A DNA stretch of 61,295 bases from Zetaproteobacteria bacterium CG_4_9_14_3_um_filter_49_83. GTDB lineage: Bacteria; Pseudomonadota; Zetaproteobacteria; Mariprofundales; Mariprofundaceae. A program made the position numbers and the translations under genes. The DNA is taken from NCBI GenBank assembly GCA_002791545.1, contig PFXG01000018.1, positions 1 through 61,295 of the forward strand, read 5' to 3'. The first letter of the stretch is position 1. Each line of letters begins with the position of its first letter. Positions 43,588-52,797 of the stretch are shown in pieces. The notes beneath the pieces are model-generated. The model was not told the origin of the DNA. It did no database searches and was given only the letters and a program-made list of their open reading frames with translations.

Positions 43588-46218
43588 ATGAGCGATATAG
43601 GTCAACGCGAACGCGCCACCCAGAACCGGGTGGTGCAACTATTCAGGGATAAACTGGATTATGAGTATTACGGTGATTGGCAAGATCGCGCTGATAACGC
43701 CAATATCGAAGAAGCCTATCTTTTAGAATGGTTGGGCAAGCAGGGCGTGGATGCTTCAACGGCAACCCTTGCCATTCGTGATTTCAAACGCGCTGCCAAT
43801 ATGGGTGATGGCAAGCATCTCTTTGATGCCAACAAGGCTATTTACAGCCTGCTCAGATATGGGGTGAAAGTGCGCCAAGGGCAGGGCGAAAACACCAGGA
43901 CGGTCTGGTTGATTGATTGGAATAAGCCACTTAATAATGACTTTGCCATTGCCGAAGAGGTCTCTGTAAAAGGGCAAAACACCAAACGCCCGGATATTGT
44001 GTTGTATGTAAATGGTATTGCGTTGGGGGTGCTTGAACTCAAACGCTCATCGGTATCGGTGACAGAAGGTATTCGCCAGAATCTGGATAATCAGAAAAAG
44101 ACGTTTATTCGTGATTTCTTTACCACCATGCAGTTGGTGATGGCGGGTAATGATTCGGAAGGCTTGCGCTACGGCGCCATTGAAACCCCTGAAAAGCACT
44201 ATTACAGCTGGAAAGAAGAAAATCCTGATTACAATCCTGAAGTGGATGAGCCGGGTAAAAAGCATTTGTCGGTACATGATGCGGGTGACGGCATTGGCCA
44301 GCTTGATTTTGATATCCTTAATTTCTGCAACAAAGAACGCTTCCTGGAAATGATTCACCATTTTATCCTTTTTGATGCGGGGGTGAAAAAGAGCTGCCGT
44401 CAGAATCAGTATTTTGGGGTGAAGGCGGCGCAAAAACGTTTGTTGGCTAACGAAGGTGGCATTATTTGGCATACTCAGGGCTCTGGCAAAAGCCTGACCA
44501 TGGTATGGCTGGCCAAGTGGCTTCGTGAGCATGTAGCCAATGCACGGGTATTGGTGATTACCGACCGAACGGAACTGGACGAGCAAATCGAAGGTGTGTT
44601 TGCTGGTGTAGATGAACATATTTACCGTTCCAAAAGTGGCGCAGACCTGATTGCCAGCCTGAATGAACCCGAGCCATGGTTGCTCTGCTCACTGGTGCAC
44701 AAGTTCGGCAGGCAGGGCGGCAATGATCAAGAACAGGATGATGAACAGGCGACAGACGATTATCTGCAAGCCCTGAAAAGCAGTCTGGGCAAAGATTTTA
44801 GTGCCAAGGGTAAGGTGTTTGTGTTTGTGGATGAGTGTCACCGCACCCAGTCGGGTAAATTGCACGATGCGATGGAGGCGATTTTACCCGAAGCCATTTT
44901 TGTCGGTTTTACAGGCACACCGCTGCTGAAAAAAGATAAGCAAAAGAGTATTGAGGTGTTTGGCTCGTTTATTCATACCTACAAATTTGATGAAGCCGTT
45001 GCTGATAAAGTGGTGCTCGATCTGCAATATGAAGCGCGCGACATTGATCAATATATTCGTGCTCCAGACAAAATTGATGAGTGGTTTGAAATCAATACCC
45101 AGGGTCTCACCGATATGGCCAAGGTGCAGCTCAAACAGCGCTGGGGAACCATGCAGAAAGTGCTATCCAGCCAGGATCGCCTTGAAATGATTGTGAACGA
45201 TATCTGGAAGGATATGAAAATCAGGCCACGTCTGGCGGATGGGCGCGGTAATGCCATGCTGGTTTGCGCGAGCATTTACCAGGCATGTAAGGTGTATGAG
45301 CTGTTTAGTCGCACCGATTTAAAGGGAAAGTGCGCCATTGTCACCAGCTACCTGCCATCATCTGCGGATATCAAAGGTGAAGAAACGGGTGAGGGTTTAA
45401 CTGAAAAACTGCATCAGTATGAAATTTACCGTGAGATGCTGGCTGACTATTTTGAAGTGAGCAAAGACGAAGCCATCAAAAAGGCTGAAGAGTTTGAAAC
45501 ACGGGTGAAAAAGCAGTTTAAGGAAGAGCCCGGGCAGATGCGTTTGCTGATTGTGGTGGATAAGCTGCTTACTGGCTTTGATGCACCGTCTGCGACCTAT
45601 TTGTATATTGATAAGAAGATGCAGGATCATGGGTTGTTTCAGGCCATTTGCCGGGTGAATCGTCTGGATGGTGAGGATAAAGATTACGGCTACATCATCG
45701 ACTACAAAGATCTGTTTCACAGCCTTGAAACATCCATTGGTGATTACACCAGTGGCGCATTTGATGCTTATGATGCCAAGGATGTGCAGGGCTTATTAAG
45801 CAATCGCTTGGAGACAGCTAAAGAAAAGCTCGAAGAAGCAAGGGAAGCCACCAAGGCATTGTGTGAACCTGTGTTGCAGCCCAAAGCATTGATTGATTAC
45901 ATCCGTTATTTCTGCGGCGATGTGGCCAATAAAGATGCCTTGAAAGCCAATGAGGCCAAGCGGGTATCGCTGTATAAAAACGTTGCGGCACTGGTGCGCA
46001 AGTACGCCAATATTGCCAATGAAATTCAGGCGGCGGGATACAGCGCCAGCGAAGCAAAGGCCATCAAAGCTGAGGTGGAGCACTTCAGTCAGATGCGCCA
46101 GGAAATCAAACTGGCCTCAAAAGACGAAGTGGATATGAAGCAGTATGAGCCGGGCATGCGCCGCCTTCTTGATAGTTTTGTGCGCGCCAATGACAGCGTC
46201 AAAGTCGTGGATTTTTAA
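43588..46218 (+). CDS. hsdR: Type I restriction enzyme R subunit, main part (interrupted by in-frame stop)
   Basis: HsdR cleaves DNA after ATP-driven translocation. This 876-residue part has the nuclease motif RPDIVLYVNGIALGVLELKR (PD-ExK type). The helicase motifs are also present: HTQGSGKSLTMVW (motif I), VFVDECHRTQSGKLH (motif II, DECH), FVGFTGTPLL (III), LIVVDKLLTGFDAP (V) and QAICRVNRL (VI). The frame stops with TAA at 46216-46218, but the same frame continues with typical HsdR C-terminal sequence for another 173 codons. GAA to TAA is one base change and gives DFENLGLIEL when reverted. hsdM and hsdS are absent from this window. Confidence 0.88.
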   Translation: MSDIGQRERATQNRVVQLFRDKLDYEYYGDWQDRADNANIEEAYLLEWLGKQGVDASTATLAIRDFKRAANMGDGKHLFDANKAIYSLLRYGVKVRQGQGENTRTVWLIDWNKPLNNDFAIAEEVSVKGQNTKRPDIVLYVNGIALGVLELKRSSVSVTEGIRQNLDNQKKTFIRDFFTTMQLVMAGNDSEGLRYGAIETPEKHYYSWKEENPDYNPEVDEPGKKHLSVHDAGDGIGQLDFDILNFCNKERFLEMIHHFILFDAGVKKSCRQNQYFGVKAAQKRLLANEGGIIWHTQGSGKSLTMVWLAKWLREHVANARVLVITDRTELDEQIEGVFAGVDEHIYRSKSGADLIASLNEPEPWLLCSLVHKFGRQGGNDQEQDDEQATDDYLQALKSSLGKDFSAKGKVFVFVDECHRTQSGKLHDAMEAILPEAIFVGFTGTPLLKKDKQKSIEVFGSFIHTYKFDEAVADKVVLDLQYEARDIDQYIRAPDKIDEWFEINTQGLTDMAKVQLKQRWGTMQKVLSSQDRLEMIVNDIWKDMKIRPRLADGRGNAMLVCASIYQACKVYELFSRTDLKGKCAIVTSYLPSSADIKGEETGEGLTEKLHQYEIYREMLADYFEVSKDEAIKKAEEFETRVKKQFKEEPGQMRLLIVVDKLLTGFDAPSATYLYIDKKMQDHGLFQAICRVNRLDGEDKDYGYIIDYKDLFHSLETSIGDYTSGAFDAYDAKDVQGLLSNRLETAKEKLEEAREATKALCEPVLQPKALIDYIRYFCGDVANKDALKANEAKRVSLYKNVAALVRKYANIANEIQAAGYSASEAKAIKAEVEHFSQMRQEIKLASKDEVDMKQYEPGMRRLLDSFVRANDSVKVVDF

Positions 46219-46737
46219 AACCTTGGTCTGATTGAGTTAATCGTTGAAAAGATTAAACAAAACCCTGAGCCACGATCCGGGAAAAAAGTGCCTGAAGCGA
46301 TGGCTGAAACCATTGAAAATAATATGCGTAAGCTGATTATTGATGGGCAACCGATTAATCCGAAATATTATGAAAAAATGTCGGAGCTGCTTGATGCCCT
46401 TATTCAGCAGCGCCGTACTGAAGCACTGAGTTATCAGGAGTATCTTGAGCAGGTGAAAAAGCTTGCGGAAGGGATTGAGAATCCACAACGGCCATCTGAT
46501 TACCCGGATAGTATGGACAGTAGAGCTAAGCAGTCGTTGTATGACAATCTGGATCAGAATGAAGAGCTGGTGACGCGTATTGATACAGCGATTCGATACA
46601 CCAAAAAGGCAGACTGGAAAACCAACAGCTTCAAACAACGGAAAGTGGAACATGCTGTAAGAGAAGAGCTTGGTGACTATGCCTTTGATGTGAAAGAGGT
46701 GATGGATCTGGTGAAGAATCAGGCGGAGTATGATTAG
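46219..46737 (+). pseudogene. hsdR C-terminal remnant
   Basis: The in-frame continuation of hsdR after the TAA stop. NLGLIELIVEK, PEAMAETIENNMRKLIID and NPKYYEKMSELLDALIQQRR are conserved C-terminal segments of this HsdR class. The internal ATG at 46288 could start a 149-residue fragment, but no ribosome site is obvious. It overlaps the following YgjP-like gene by 8 bp, an arrangement that would be ordinary if hsdR were intact. Confidence 0.75.
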
Positions 46738-47487
46738 TAACCCGGTGAAGATGATGATTACGGTAAGTGGTATCGATGTACAGATTGTGAGAAAAAATAT
46801 TAAGAATTTGCATCTGGGTGTTTACCCGCCCAACGGTCATGTGCGCGTGGCTGTGCCTGAACATGTGACGGACGACAATGTGCGTTTAGCTGTTGTATCA
46901 AAGTTAGGCTGGATAAAGAAACAGCAGCAAGTGTTCAGGGATCAGCCACGGCAGTCTGAGAGAACATATATCTCAGGGGAGTGTCATTACTTCTTTGGTA
47001 AACGTTATCGCCTTGAGTTAATCGAGCGCACTGGAAAGTATGAAGTGCAACGGTTGAAATCAGGCAAACTGAAAATGTTTATAAAAGCAGGGGCTTCCAT
47101 TGAAAGCAAAGAGAAGCTTTTAAACGGCTGGTACCGGGAAGAGCTGAAGCAGATGATTCCTCTGCTGCTGGATAAGTGGCAACCCATTGTTGGCAAAAAA
47201 GCCGAAAACTTGGGCATCAAAAAGATGAAAACTTGGGCATCAAAAAGATGAAAACCAGGTGGGGCAGCTGCAATATTGAACAGCGCCGTATCTGGCTGAA
47301 CCTTGAGCTGGCAAAGAAACCACCGGAGTGCCTGGAATATATTTTAGTGCATGAGTTGCTTCATTTGCATGAGCGCAACCATAATGAGCGATTCAAAAGG
47401 CTTCTTGAACAGTTTTTACCCAACTGGCGGACCAGTCAGAAGACTTTGAATCAATCACCCTTAGCCCATGAAGAGTGGCAGTATTAA
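46730..47487 (+). pseudogene. YgjP-like (DUF45) metallohydrolase, disrupted by a 23-bp duplication
   Basis: A DUF45/YgjP-type protein that accompanies many type I restriction loci. The N-terminal part (46730-47251) carries the beta domain (LHLGVYPPNGHVRVAVPEHV) and the start of the catalytic domain. The second frame (to 47487) has the conserved RWGSCN and the zinc motif HELLHLHERNHNERF (HExxH with a third His). The two are separated by an exact 23-bp tandem repeat at 47204-47249. Removing one unit restores a single frame of about 244 residues. The lesion is therefore a small tandem duplication. Confidence 0.85.
47204..47249 (+). repeat. Perfect 23-bp tandem duplication
   Basis: Units 47204-47226 and 47227-47249 are identical (each begins GAAAACTTGGGCATC). 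The length is not a multiple of three, so the duplication itself shifts the frame of the YgjP-like gene. Confidence 0.97.
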
Positions 47488-47571
47488 AACTTGAGTCTTT
47501 CAGGGAAGGTAGTGCTGCATCAAACAATTTGCTTTGTTCGCTTTGTTGCAAAGTTGTCGTAAAGGAGCGCT

Positions 47572-47587
47572 TGTCGTGTTTGCTACA
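47572..47587. promoter_or_regulatory. NifA upstream activator site for nifE
   Basis: TGT-N10-ACA (TGT at 47572-47574, ACA at 47585-47587) is an exact fit to the NifA binding consensus. It is centred about 79 bp before the expected transcription start, in the usual range for NifA action via DNA looping. Confidence 0.75.
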
Positions 47588-47631
47588 ATCTGTCATGGCT
47601 TGAATATGTTGATTTAGAAAGAAAAATACAC

Positions 47632-47647
47632 TGGCACTGCAATTGCA
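47632..47647 (+). promoter_or_regulatory. Sigma-54 (-24/-12) promoter of nifE
   Basis: TGGCACTGCAATTGCA fits the consensus TGGCAC-N5-TTGC with GG at -24 and GC at -12 in exact spacing. Transcription would start near 47658, which places the in-frame start at 47648 upstream of the mRNA and favours the nifE start at 47684. Confidence 0.85.
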
Positions 47648-47683
47648 ATGGTTTATGCAAAACCCTCAATGGCAGGAGTGTGC

Positions 47684-49105
47684 ATGAAACAGAGCGACAT
47701 TGCAGAACTGCTGAACGAACCGGCATGTGAGCATAACAAGAAAGCCAAATCGGGCTGTGCTAAACCGAAACCGGGTGCGAGCGCTGGCGGCTGTGCTTTT
47801 GATGGTGCTCAGATCGCGCTGCTGCCGATTGCTGATGTGGCGCATATCGTGCATGGCCCGATCGCCTGTGCCGGTTCATCGTGGGATAATCGCGGCACAC
47901 GCTCCTCCGGTCCTGAGCTTTATCGTATGGGCTTTACCACCGACCTCACCGAGCAGGACATCATCATGGGCCGCTCGGAGAAACGCCTTTTTCATGCCAT
48001 TAAACAGGCTGTCGAAGAGCATTCGCCAGCGGCTGTTTTCGTTTATAACACCTGTGTTCCGGCTCTGATCGGCGATGATGTTGATGCGGTGTGCAAAGCT
48101 GCTGCCGAGCGCTGGGGTGTGCCGGTAGTGCCTGTCGATGCCGCTGGCTTCTACGGCACCAAGAATCTCGGCAACCGCATTGCCGGTGAATCGATGGTCA
48201 AATATGTGATCGGCACGGCCGAAGCGAAACCGCTGCCGAAGGGGAGTGAGCGGGCCGGTATCAAAGTGCACGATGTGAATCTGATCGGTGAATACAACAT
48301 TGCCGGTGAACTGTGGCATGTGCTGCCGCTGCTCGATGAGCTGGGTATCCGTGTGCTCTGCACGCTGGCGGGTGATGCCCGTTTCCATGAGGTGCAGTCG
48401 ATGCACTGCGCTGAAGTGAACATGATGGTCTGCTCCAAGGCGATGGTGAATGTGGCCCGCAAACTTGAATCAATGTTCGGCACACCGTGGTTTGAGGGCA
48501 GCTTCTACGGCGTTGAAGACACCTCGCAGGCACTCAGGGATTTTGCACGTGTGATTGATGATCCGTCACTGAGCGAACGTACCGAAGCATTGATTGCCCG
48601 TGAAGAGGCGAAAATCAATGAAAAACTGCAAGCATGGCGTGAACGGCTCAGAGGCAAAAGAGCGCTGCTGTATACCGGTGGCGTGAAATCGTGGTCGATT
48701 ATTTCGGCTTTGCAGGATCTCGGCATGACCGTGGTGGCTACCGGCACCAAGAAATCTACTGAAGAGGACAAGGCGCGCATCCGTGATCTGATGGGCGATG
48801 AGGCGGTGATGATTGAGGATGGTAATCCGCGTGCACTGCTGAAGATCGTTGATGACTATCAGGCCGACATTCTCATTGCCGGTGGGCGCAATATGTACAC
48901 GGCACTGAAATCACGCTTGCCGTTTCTCGATATCAATCAGGAGCGCGAATTCGGTTATGCCGGTTACGACGGCATGGTCGAGCTGGCGCGTCAGTTTGCA
49001 CTCACGCTTGAGAGCCCGGTATGGGCCGATGTGCGCAAGCCTGCGCCGTGGCAGCAAAGCGCCGCGATTGGCGAACCCCTGGGTACGGAGGTGAAACATG
49101 GCTAG
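47684..49105 (+). CDS. nifE: Nitrogenase iron-molybdenum cofactor biosynthesis protein NifE
   Basis: NifE forms the NifEN scaffold on which the nitrogenase FeMo-cofactor precursor matures. The 473-residue protein has [10 protein letters not shown] at its start with a ribosome site AGGAG. The three cluster-ligating cysteines fall at exactly the NifE positions: Cys37 ([10 protein letters not shown]), Cys62 ([10 protein letters not shown]) and Cys124 (VYNTCVPAL). [21 protein letters not shown] near the end is typical. An earlier in-frame start at 47648 is rejected because it lies in the promoter. First gene of the NifA-controlled operon; the next small ORF starts 8 bp before its stop. Confidence 0.95.
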   Translation: MKQSDIAELLNEPACEHNKKAKSGCAKPKPGASAGGCAFDGAQIALLPIADVAHIVHGPIACAGSSWDNRGTRSSGPELYRMGFTTDLTEQDIIMGRSEKRLFHAIKQAVEEHSPAAVFVYNTCVPALIGDDVDAVCKAAAERWGVPVVPVDAAGFYGTKNLGNRIAGESMVKYVIGTAEAKPLPKGSERAGIKVHDVNLIGEYNIAGELWHVLPLLDELGIRVLCTLAGDARFHEVQSMHCAEVNMMVCSKAMVNVARKLESMFGTPWFEGSFYGVEDTSQALRDFARVIDDPSLSERTEALIAREEAKINEKLQAWRERLRGKRALLYTGGVKSWSIISALQDLGMTVVATGTKKSTEEDKARIRDLMGDEAVMIEDGNPRALLKIVDDYQADILIAGGRNMYTALKSRLPFLDINQEREFGYAGYDGMVELARQFALTLESPVWADVRKPAPWQQSAAIGEPLGTEVKHG

Positions 49106-49310
49106 TTCGTTTGATTTATATTGGGTTTTGTCTGAACAGCACGAAGCACATACAGCTCGTGAAGAAACTTTTTCGGCAGGGCGAAGCCATTTCCGCGCCG
49201 CTATGCACTTTGTACTCTCTGTGCTGAAATGGCTTTGCTCGCATGCTTGTGCGCCGGTGCATCGCAGCTTCGAATATCGCGATGGCCTCAGGGAGGTGAG
49301 CCGTGGCTGA
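49098..49310 (+). CDS. Small ORF between nifE and nifN
   Basis: A 70-residue reading frame whose ATG overlaps the nifE stop by 8 bp and whose stop lies 8 bp into nifN. That is exactly the spacing of a translationally coupled gene. The product is not recognised: an acidic/polar N-terminus, a short hydrophobic helix with two Cys ([12 protein letters not shown], about 40-51) and a basic end. Alternatively it is only the long nifE-nifN spacer, because part of it (CACGAAGCACAT around 49140) resembles the intergenic palindromes further on in this operon. Coding status uncertain. Confidence 0.35.
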   Translation: MASSFDLYWVLSEQHEAHTAREETFSAGRSHFRAAMHFVLSVLKWLCSHACAPVHRSFEYRDGLREVSRG

Positions 49311-50715
49311 AGTACTCAAACGAAACAAGGCGATGAGTGTAAGTCCGCTGAAGGCCAGCCAGCCTGTTGGTGGTGTGCTTGCCTTTCTGGGAATGAATCG
49401 ATGTATGCCGATGCTGCATGGTTCTCAGGGGTGTTCGGCTTTCGCTAAAGTGTTTTTTGTGCGTCATTTCAGGGAGCCGATTCCGTTGCAGACCACAGCG
49501 ATGGATCAGGTCAGCTCGGTGATGGGGGCGGACGATAACGTCGTGGAAGGTCTGAAAACTGTTTGTGAGAAGAATAGTCCGGCGATAGTCGGTTTGCTGA
49601 CCACCGGCCTCTCCGAAACACAGGGGACGGATATCAAGCGCACGGTGAAGATGTTCCGTGAAAAGCATCCCGAGCATAACGATGTTGTTGTTGTACCGGT
49701 GACAACGCCCGATTTTTCCGGCGCTTCCGAGTCCGGCTTCGCGGCGGCGGTGGAGGCGATGATTGATACGATGGTACCTGCGGCTGCAGTGGCTGGCACT
49801 ACACCATGCATGCGTCCGCGTCAGGTGAATGTGCTGGCGGGTTCCATGCTGACGCCGGGCGATCTTGAATTTATCAAGGAGACGATTGAGCGTTTCGGTA
49901 TGCGGCCGCTGGTGCTGCCTGACATCTCTGAATCGCTGGATGGACATCTGGGCGATAATAATTTTTCGCCGATTACCACTGGCGGCACCACTGTCGAGGA
50001 TGTGATGACGATGGGTGAATCGATGGTTACGCTGGTGATCGGAGCCTCCCTGAATAAAGCAGCCGATCTGCTGCAAGAGCGTACCGGTGTGCCTGACTTC
50101 CGCTTTGATTCGCTGATGGGGCTGAATCAAGTTGATCAATTGATGCTGGCCTTGAAAAAGATTTCCGGAGTGCCGGTGCCGGCACGTCTCGAACGGCAGC
50201 GTTCACAGTTGCAGGATGCCATGCTCGATACACATTTCATGCTGGGGCAAGCGAAAGTGATTGTCGCTGCCGATGCCGATCTTCTCTACAGCTTTGCCGG
50301 ATTGATTCACAGCATGGGTGGCGATGTTGTTGCGGCAGTGGCTCCGGCGCGCGCCGCCATTCTGGAACAGATTCAGGCTGAAGTGATCAAAATCGGTGAT
50401 CTGGAAGATGCTGAAAAGCTGGTTTCGGGTCAGAAGGTCGATCTTATCATCGGCAATTCGCATGCCGGTGCATCAGCCGAGAGGCTTGATTGCCAGCTGC
50501 TGCGAGCAGGTTTTCCGCAATACGATCTGCTTGGCGGTTTCCAGCGGACATGGATCGGCTATGCCGGAACACGGCAGGCACTGTTTGATCTGGCCAATCT
50601 GATGACAGCATGTGGTAAGGGTGAAATCGAGCCTTATCACTCCATCTATTCACAAAAAGAGGCTTATGGCTACGGAGGTGACTATGCAGTTGCAACGGCA
50701 GTTGCGGGTGGTTGA
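49303..50715 (+). CDS. nifN: Nitrogenase iron-molybdenum cofactor biosynthesis protein NifN
   Basis: Second subunit of the NifEN scaffold. The 470-residue protein starts with GTG at 49303 behind a GGGAGGTG ribosome site and reads [20 protein letters not shown], a typical NifN beginning. The cluster ligand Cys44 is in place ([16 protein letters not shown]). [18 protein letters not shown] and [24 protein letters not shown] are further NifN/NifK-type motifs. The 3' end overlaps nifX by 32 bp. Confidence 0.95.
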   Translation: MAEVLKRNKAMSVSPLKASQPVGGVLAFLGMNRCMPMLHGSQGCSAFAKVFFVRHFREPIPLQTTAMDQVSSVMGADDNVVEGLKTVCEKNSPAIVGLLTTGLSETQGTDIKRTVKMFREKHPEHNDVVVVPVTTPDFSGASESGFAAAVEAMIDTMVPAAAVAGTTPCMRPRQVNVLAGSMLTPGDLEFIKETIERFGMRPLVLPDISESLDGHLGDNNFSPITTGGTTVEDVMTMGESMVTLVIGASLNKAADLLQERTGVPDFRFDSLMGLNQVDQLMLALKKISGVPVPARLERQRSQLQDAMLDTHFMLGQAKVIVAADADLLYSFAGLIHSMGGDVVAAVAPARAAILEQIQAEVIKIGDLEDAEKLVSGQKVDLIIGNSHAGASAERLDCQLLRAGFPQYDLLGGFQRTWIGYAGTRQALFDLANLMTACGKGEIEPYHSIYSQKEAYGYGGDYAVATAVAGG

Positions 50716-51160
50716 TCCCGTGGCGGATATTGAAGCGAGTTTGAAGGTCGCCTTCGCCACGACCGATATGAAACAGGTGAACCAGCATTTCGGTTCGGCC
50801 AAATCATTTGCCATTTACGCCATCAACGCGGAGCAGGCGACGCTGCTGGAGGTGGCCCAGTTCGGACGTCTGGATCAGGACGGCAATGAGGACAAGCTGA
50901 CGGTGAAGCTCGAAGCACTTAAGGGCTGCGGCATTGTCTACAGTCAGGCTGTCGGTTCTTCGGCGGTGCAGCAATTGATGCGTCTGAATATTCAGCCGGT
51001 ACGCGTTGAGGCGGGTAGTCGGATTGCCGATCTGATCAAATCTTTGCAGGAGGATCTGGTTCAAGGTCCGTCGGCATGGGTGGCCAAGGCGCTGGCCAGT
51101 CATCGGAAAGAAAGCAGTGATCGTTTTGATACGATGGAAGATGAAGGCTGGTCGGAATGA
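50684..51160 (+). CDS. nifX: Nitrogen fixation protein NifX
   Basis: NifX carries FeMo-cofactor precursors between NifB and NifEN. The chosen ATG at 50684 has a GGAGGTG ribosome site and gives a 158-residue protein starting [10 protein letters not shown]. The dinitrogenase iron-molybdenum cofactor fold is clear from [20 protein letters not shown] and FAIYAI, then [21 protein letters not shown] and IQPVRVEAG. An upstream ATG (50666) and a GTG (50612) are less likely. Part of the nifE operon. Confidence 0.92.
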   Translation: MQLQRQLRVVDPVADIEASLKVAFATTDMKQVNQHFGSAKSFAIYAINAEQATLLEVAQFGRLDQDGNEDKLTVKLEALKGCGIVYSQAVGSSAVQQLMRLNIQPVRVEAGSRIADLIKSLQEDLVQGPSAWVAKALASHRKESSDRFDTMEDEGWSE

Positions 51161-51174
51161 CAGCAAAAGATATG

Positions 51175-51243
51175 AACCACAAAGGTACTAAGACACAAAG
51201 AATTTTCATGATGTCAGCTCTGTGTCTTTGTGCTGCTGTGGTT
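51175..51243. repeat. Intergenic inverted repeat between nifX and the DUF269 gene
   Basis: The left arm starts AACCACAAAG (51175) and continues to AGACACA. The right arm ends TGTGGTT (51237-51243) and includes TGTGTCTTTGTG. The arms match at about 18 of 23 positions. It lies in an operon gap of exactly 100 bp and would form a long RNA hairpin. A second palindrome of similar style lies at 51741-51842. Confidence 0.7.
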
Positions 51244-51260
51244 AATAAACAGGAGTTTAT

Positions 51261-51734
51261 ATGAATTTTACAGAGATGGTGATAGCCGAGGACGATCCGA
51301 TACTGAAATCGGAATTTATGGTGGAGATGGTGCGCCAGATGCGGGCACTGGATACCTATGATACCTACGATGGATGGTCTGTGGCCAGGATTCTCGATCC
51401 GTTTATCCTGACCAAGGAGCGTCGCCGCGAGATTCCGATTATCGGCGATCCGGACGAGATCATTATGGCGCGGGTGAAATGTCTCTATAACGCCACTTCG
51501 TCTCTGATCGAGAAGCATACCGGAATTATGGCTGTGCCAGTGGTCAATCTGTCGCATGAAGGTTTCGGTCGGGTATTGATTACGACCGGTAAACTGGTGG
51601 TGCTTGATCGCTCTTTGCGCGATGTGCACCGCTTCGGCTTTCGTACGCTCGAAAAGATGCAGGAAGAAGGGGACAAGATGCTCGCAACTGCGCTGGGGCT
51701 GATTGAAAAATATCCGGAAGTTGCCAAAGAATAA
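51261..51734 (+). CDS. NifX-associated nitrogen fixation protein (DUF269)
   Basis: A 157-residue DUF269 protein that nearly always sits directly after nifX in proteobacteria. Conserved elements include LKSEFMVEMVRQMRALDTYDTYDGW (key part FMVEMVRQMRALDTYDTYDG), GDPDEIIMARVKCLYNA, and GRVLITTGKLVVLDRSLRDVHRFGF. Exact biochemistry is unproven; it is thought to help FeMo-co handling. A good ribosome site (ACAGGAG) lies just after the intergenic palindrome. Confidence 0.9.
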   Translation: MNFTEMVIAEDDPILKSEFMVEMVRQMRALDTYDTYDGWSVARILDPFILTKERRREIPIIGDPDEIIMARVKCLYNATSSLIEKHTGIMAVPVVNLSHEGFGRVLITTGKLVVLDRSLRDVHRFGFRTLEKMQEEGDKMLATALGLIEKYPEVAKE

Positions 51735-51740
51735 ACACGC

Positions 51741-51842
51741 TTTACCACGAAGAGCATGAAGAGAAGGGCCTCAACCGAAAATGGAATCAAATGATTACCG
51801 CTGAGTTTCACTACTTCCTCTTCATGTGCTTCGTGCTGAGTA
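51741..51842. repeat. Second intergenic inverted repeat in the nif operon
   Basis: The left arm ACCACGAAGAGCATGAAGAG (from about 51743) pairs with the right arm CTCTTCATGTGCTTCGTGCT (to about 51837). There are only a few mismatches and about 55 bases in between. Same design as the palindrome at 51175-51243: an operon gap filled by a long hairpin. Confidence 0.7.
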
Positions 51843-51858
51843 GAAAGGAGAATAAGAG

Positions 51859-52077
51859 ATGAGTGATGAGGGTTTGAAAGCGCTGCAAAAGGATATGCGC
51901 CGCAAAAAACGCATTGCCAGCGAGTGGGCCTCACAGCTGCATGATCTGGTCGAGGACCGCTTACCGGCAGGTTATGAGGAGATTCCGGCGATAGCGCAAT
52001 CCACCTATGACGCCTGCAAGGCATGGGAAGAGGCAAATAAAAAACTAATCGAGGCTGAAGGAGCAGAGAATGAGTGA
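51859..52077 (+). CDS. DUF683 / CCE_0567-type nif-associated small protein
   Basis: A 72-residue helical-hairpin protein of the DUF683 family, found after the nifX-DUF269 pair in many diazotrophs. It reads LKALQKDMRRKKRIASEWASQLHDLVEDRL, then LPAGYEEIPAIAQ and YDACKAWEEANKKL (each quoted in part). Cyanobacterial homologs bind metal and form four-helix bundles. It overlaps the downstream ferredoxin gene by 8 bp. Confidence 0.85.
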   Translation: MSDEGLKALQKDMRRKKRIASEWASQLHDLVEDRLPAGYEEIPAIAQSTYDACKAWEEANKKLIEAEGAENE

Positions 52078-52378
52078 GATGATTACTGGAATTACCCGTA
52101 GTGGCGAGGAATGGACACCGGAGTTTGTGACGGACATTAACCAGTCCACCTGCATCGGTTGCGGCCGTTGCTTCAAGGTCTGCCCGCGCGATGTGTTCGA
52201 TCTGGTCGAACGCGAAATGGATGATTCTGATTATGATGACGATTACGACGATATCGATGACGATGTGGTGATGGTGATGGCTATCAAAAATGCGATGGAC
52301 TGCATCGGCTGTAGCGCCTGTTCACGTGTTTGCCCGAAAAACTGCCATACTCATTCGCCACAACCGGTGCCCGCATGA
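52070..52378 (+). CDS. fdxB: Nif-specific ferredoxin III (FdxB family)
   Basis: A 102-residue ferredoxin with two [4Fe-4S] sites. The first motif is CIGCGRCFKVCP (about 24-35), with a strongly acidic insertion (DDSDYDDDYDDIDDD, about 52-66) before the second motif CIGCSACSRVCPKNC (about 77-91). The insertion and spacing identify the nif-specific FdxB type, a likely electron donor for nitrogenase cofactor synthesis or nitrogenase itself. It overlaps its neighbours on both sides. Confidence 0.9.
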   Translation: MSEMITGITRSGEEWTPEFVTDINQSTCIGCGRCFKVCPRDVFDLVEREMDDSDYDDDYDDIDDDVVMVMAIKNAMDCIGCSACSRVCPKNCHTHSPQPVPA

Positions 52379-52716
52379 TATTCGGCAAGATTCCCAAACC
52401 AAAGAAACACGTCTTTATCTGTGTTCAGAATCGTCCGGCTATGCATCCGCGTGGCTCATGCGTTGCTAAAGGCGCTACGGCTGTCTATGAAGCATTTGCC
52501 CGGCAGTTTGAGAAAGAAAAACTGTTTGGTGAATTCGCCCTTACCACAACCGGCTGTCTCGGACCCTGCATGAAAGGGCCGACCGTGCTGGTTTATCCGG
52601 ATGGCGTGATGTATGCCCAGCTGAAGCCTGAAGATGTGCCGGGTATTATTGAGCAACATCTTAAGGGCGGTAAGCCGGTTGAAGATCTGATGATCTCGCC
52701 AAATATCTGGGGCTGA
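52375..52716 (+). CDS. Thioredoxin-like [2Fe-2S] ferredoxin
   Basis: A 113-residue ferredoxin of the thioredoxin-like (Shethna-type) fold. Four cysteines are placed as expected: HVFICVQNRPAMHPRGSC (first two, about 16 and 29) and TTGCLGPCMKGPTVLVYPDG (last two). The start at 52375 forms an ATGA overlap with the ferredoxin III stop; an upstream in-frame start at 52330 is inside that gene. In Azotobacter a related FeSII protein protects nitrogenase against oxygen. Whether this one is protective or an electron carrier is unknown. Confidence 0.85.
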   Translation: MIFGKIPKPKKHVFICVQNRPAMHPRGSCVAKGATAVYEAFARQFEKEKLFGEFALTTTGCLGPCMKGPTVLVYPDGVMYAQLKPEDVPGIIEQHLKGGKPVEDLMISPNIWG

Positions 52717-52797
52717 CAGGGATTCTCAGATGCGTATGAGCTCAATTTACAGACGCAGGAGCTTGCTGATCGGAATTTATTCGCCAGCGCATGGTCA

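Larger units (their letters stand above)
47488..47683. promoter_or_regulatory. nifE upstream region
   Basis: About 196 bp between the restriction locus remnant and nifE. It holds the NifA site and sigma-54 promoter listed separately. A second TTGTCG-type half site lies at about 47534-47539. Nothing else recognised. Confidence 0.6.

Noticed and set aside
44047-44619. 190-codon minus-strand frame
   Set aside because: Antisense to hsdR helicase motifs; no independent support.
47648-47683. Earlier start for nifE
   Set aside because: It would begin at or before the predicted sigma-54 transcript start, and cysteine numbering fits only the later ATG.
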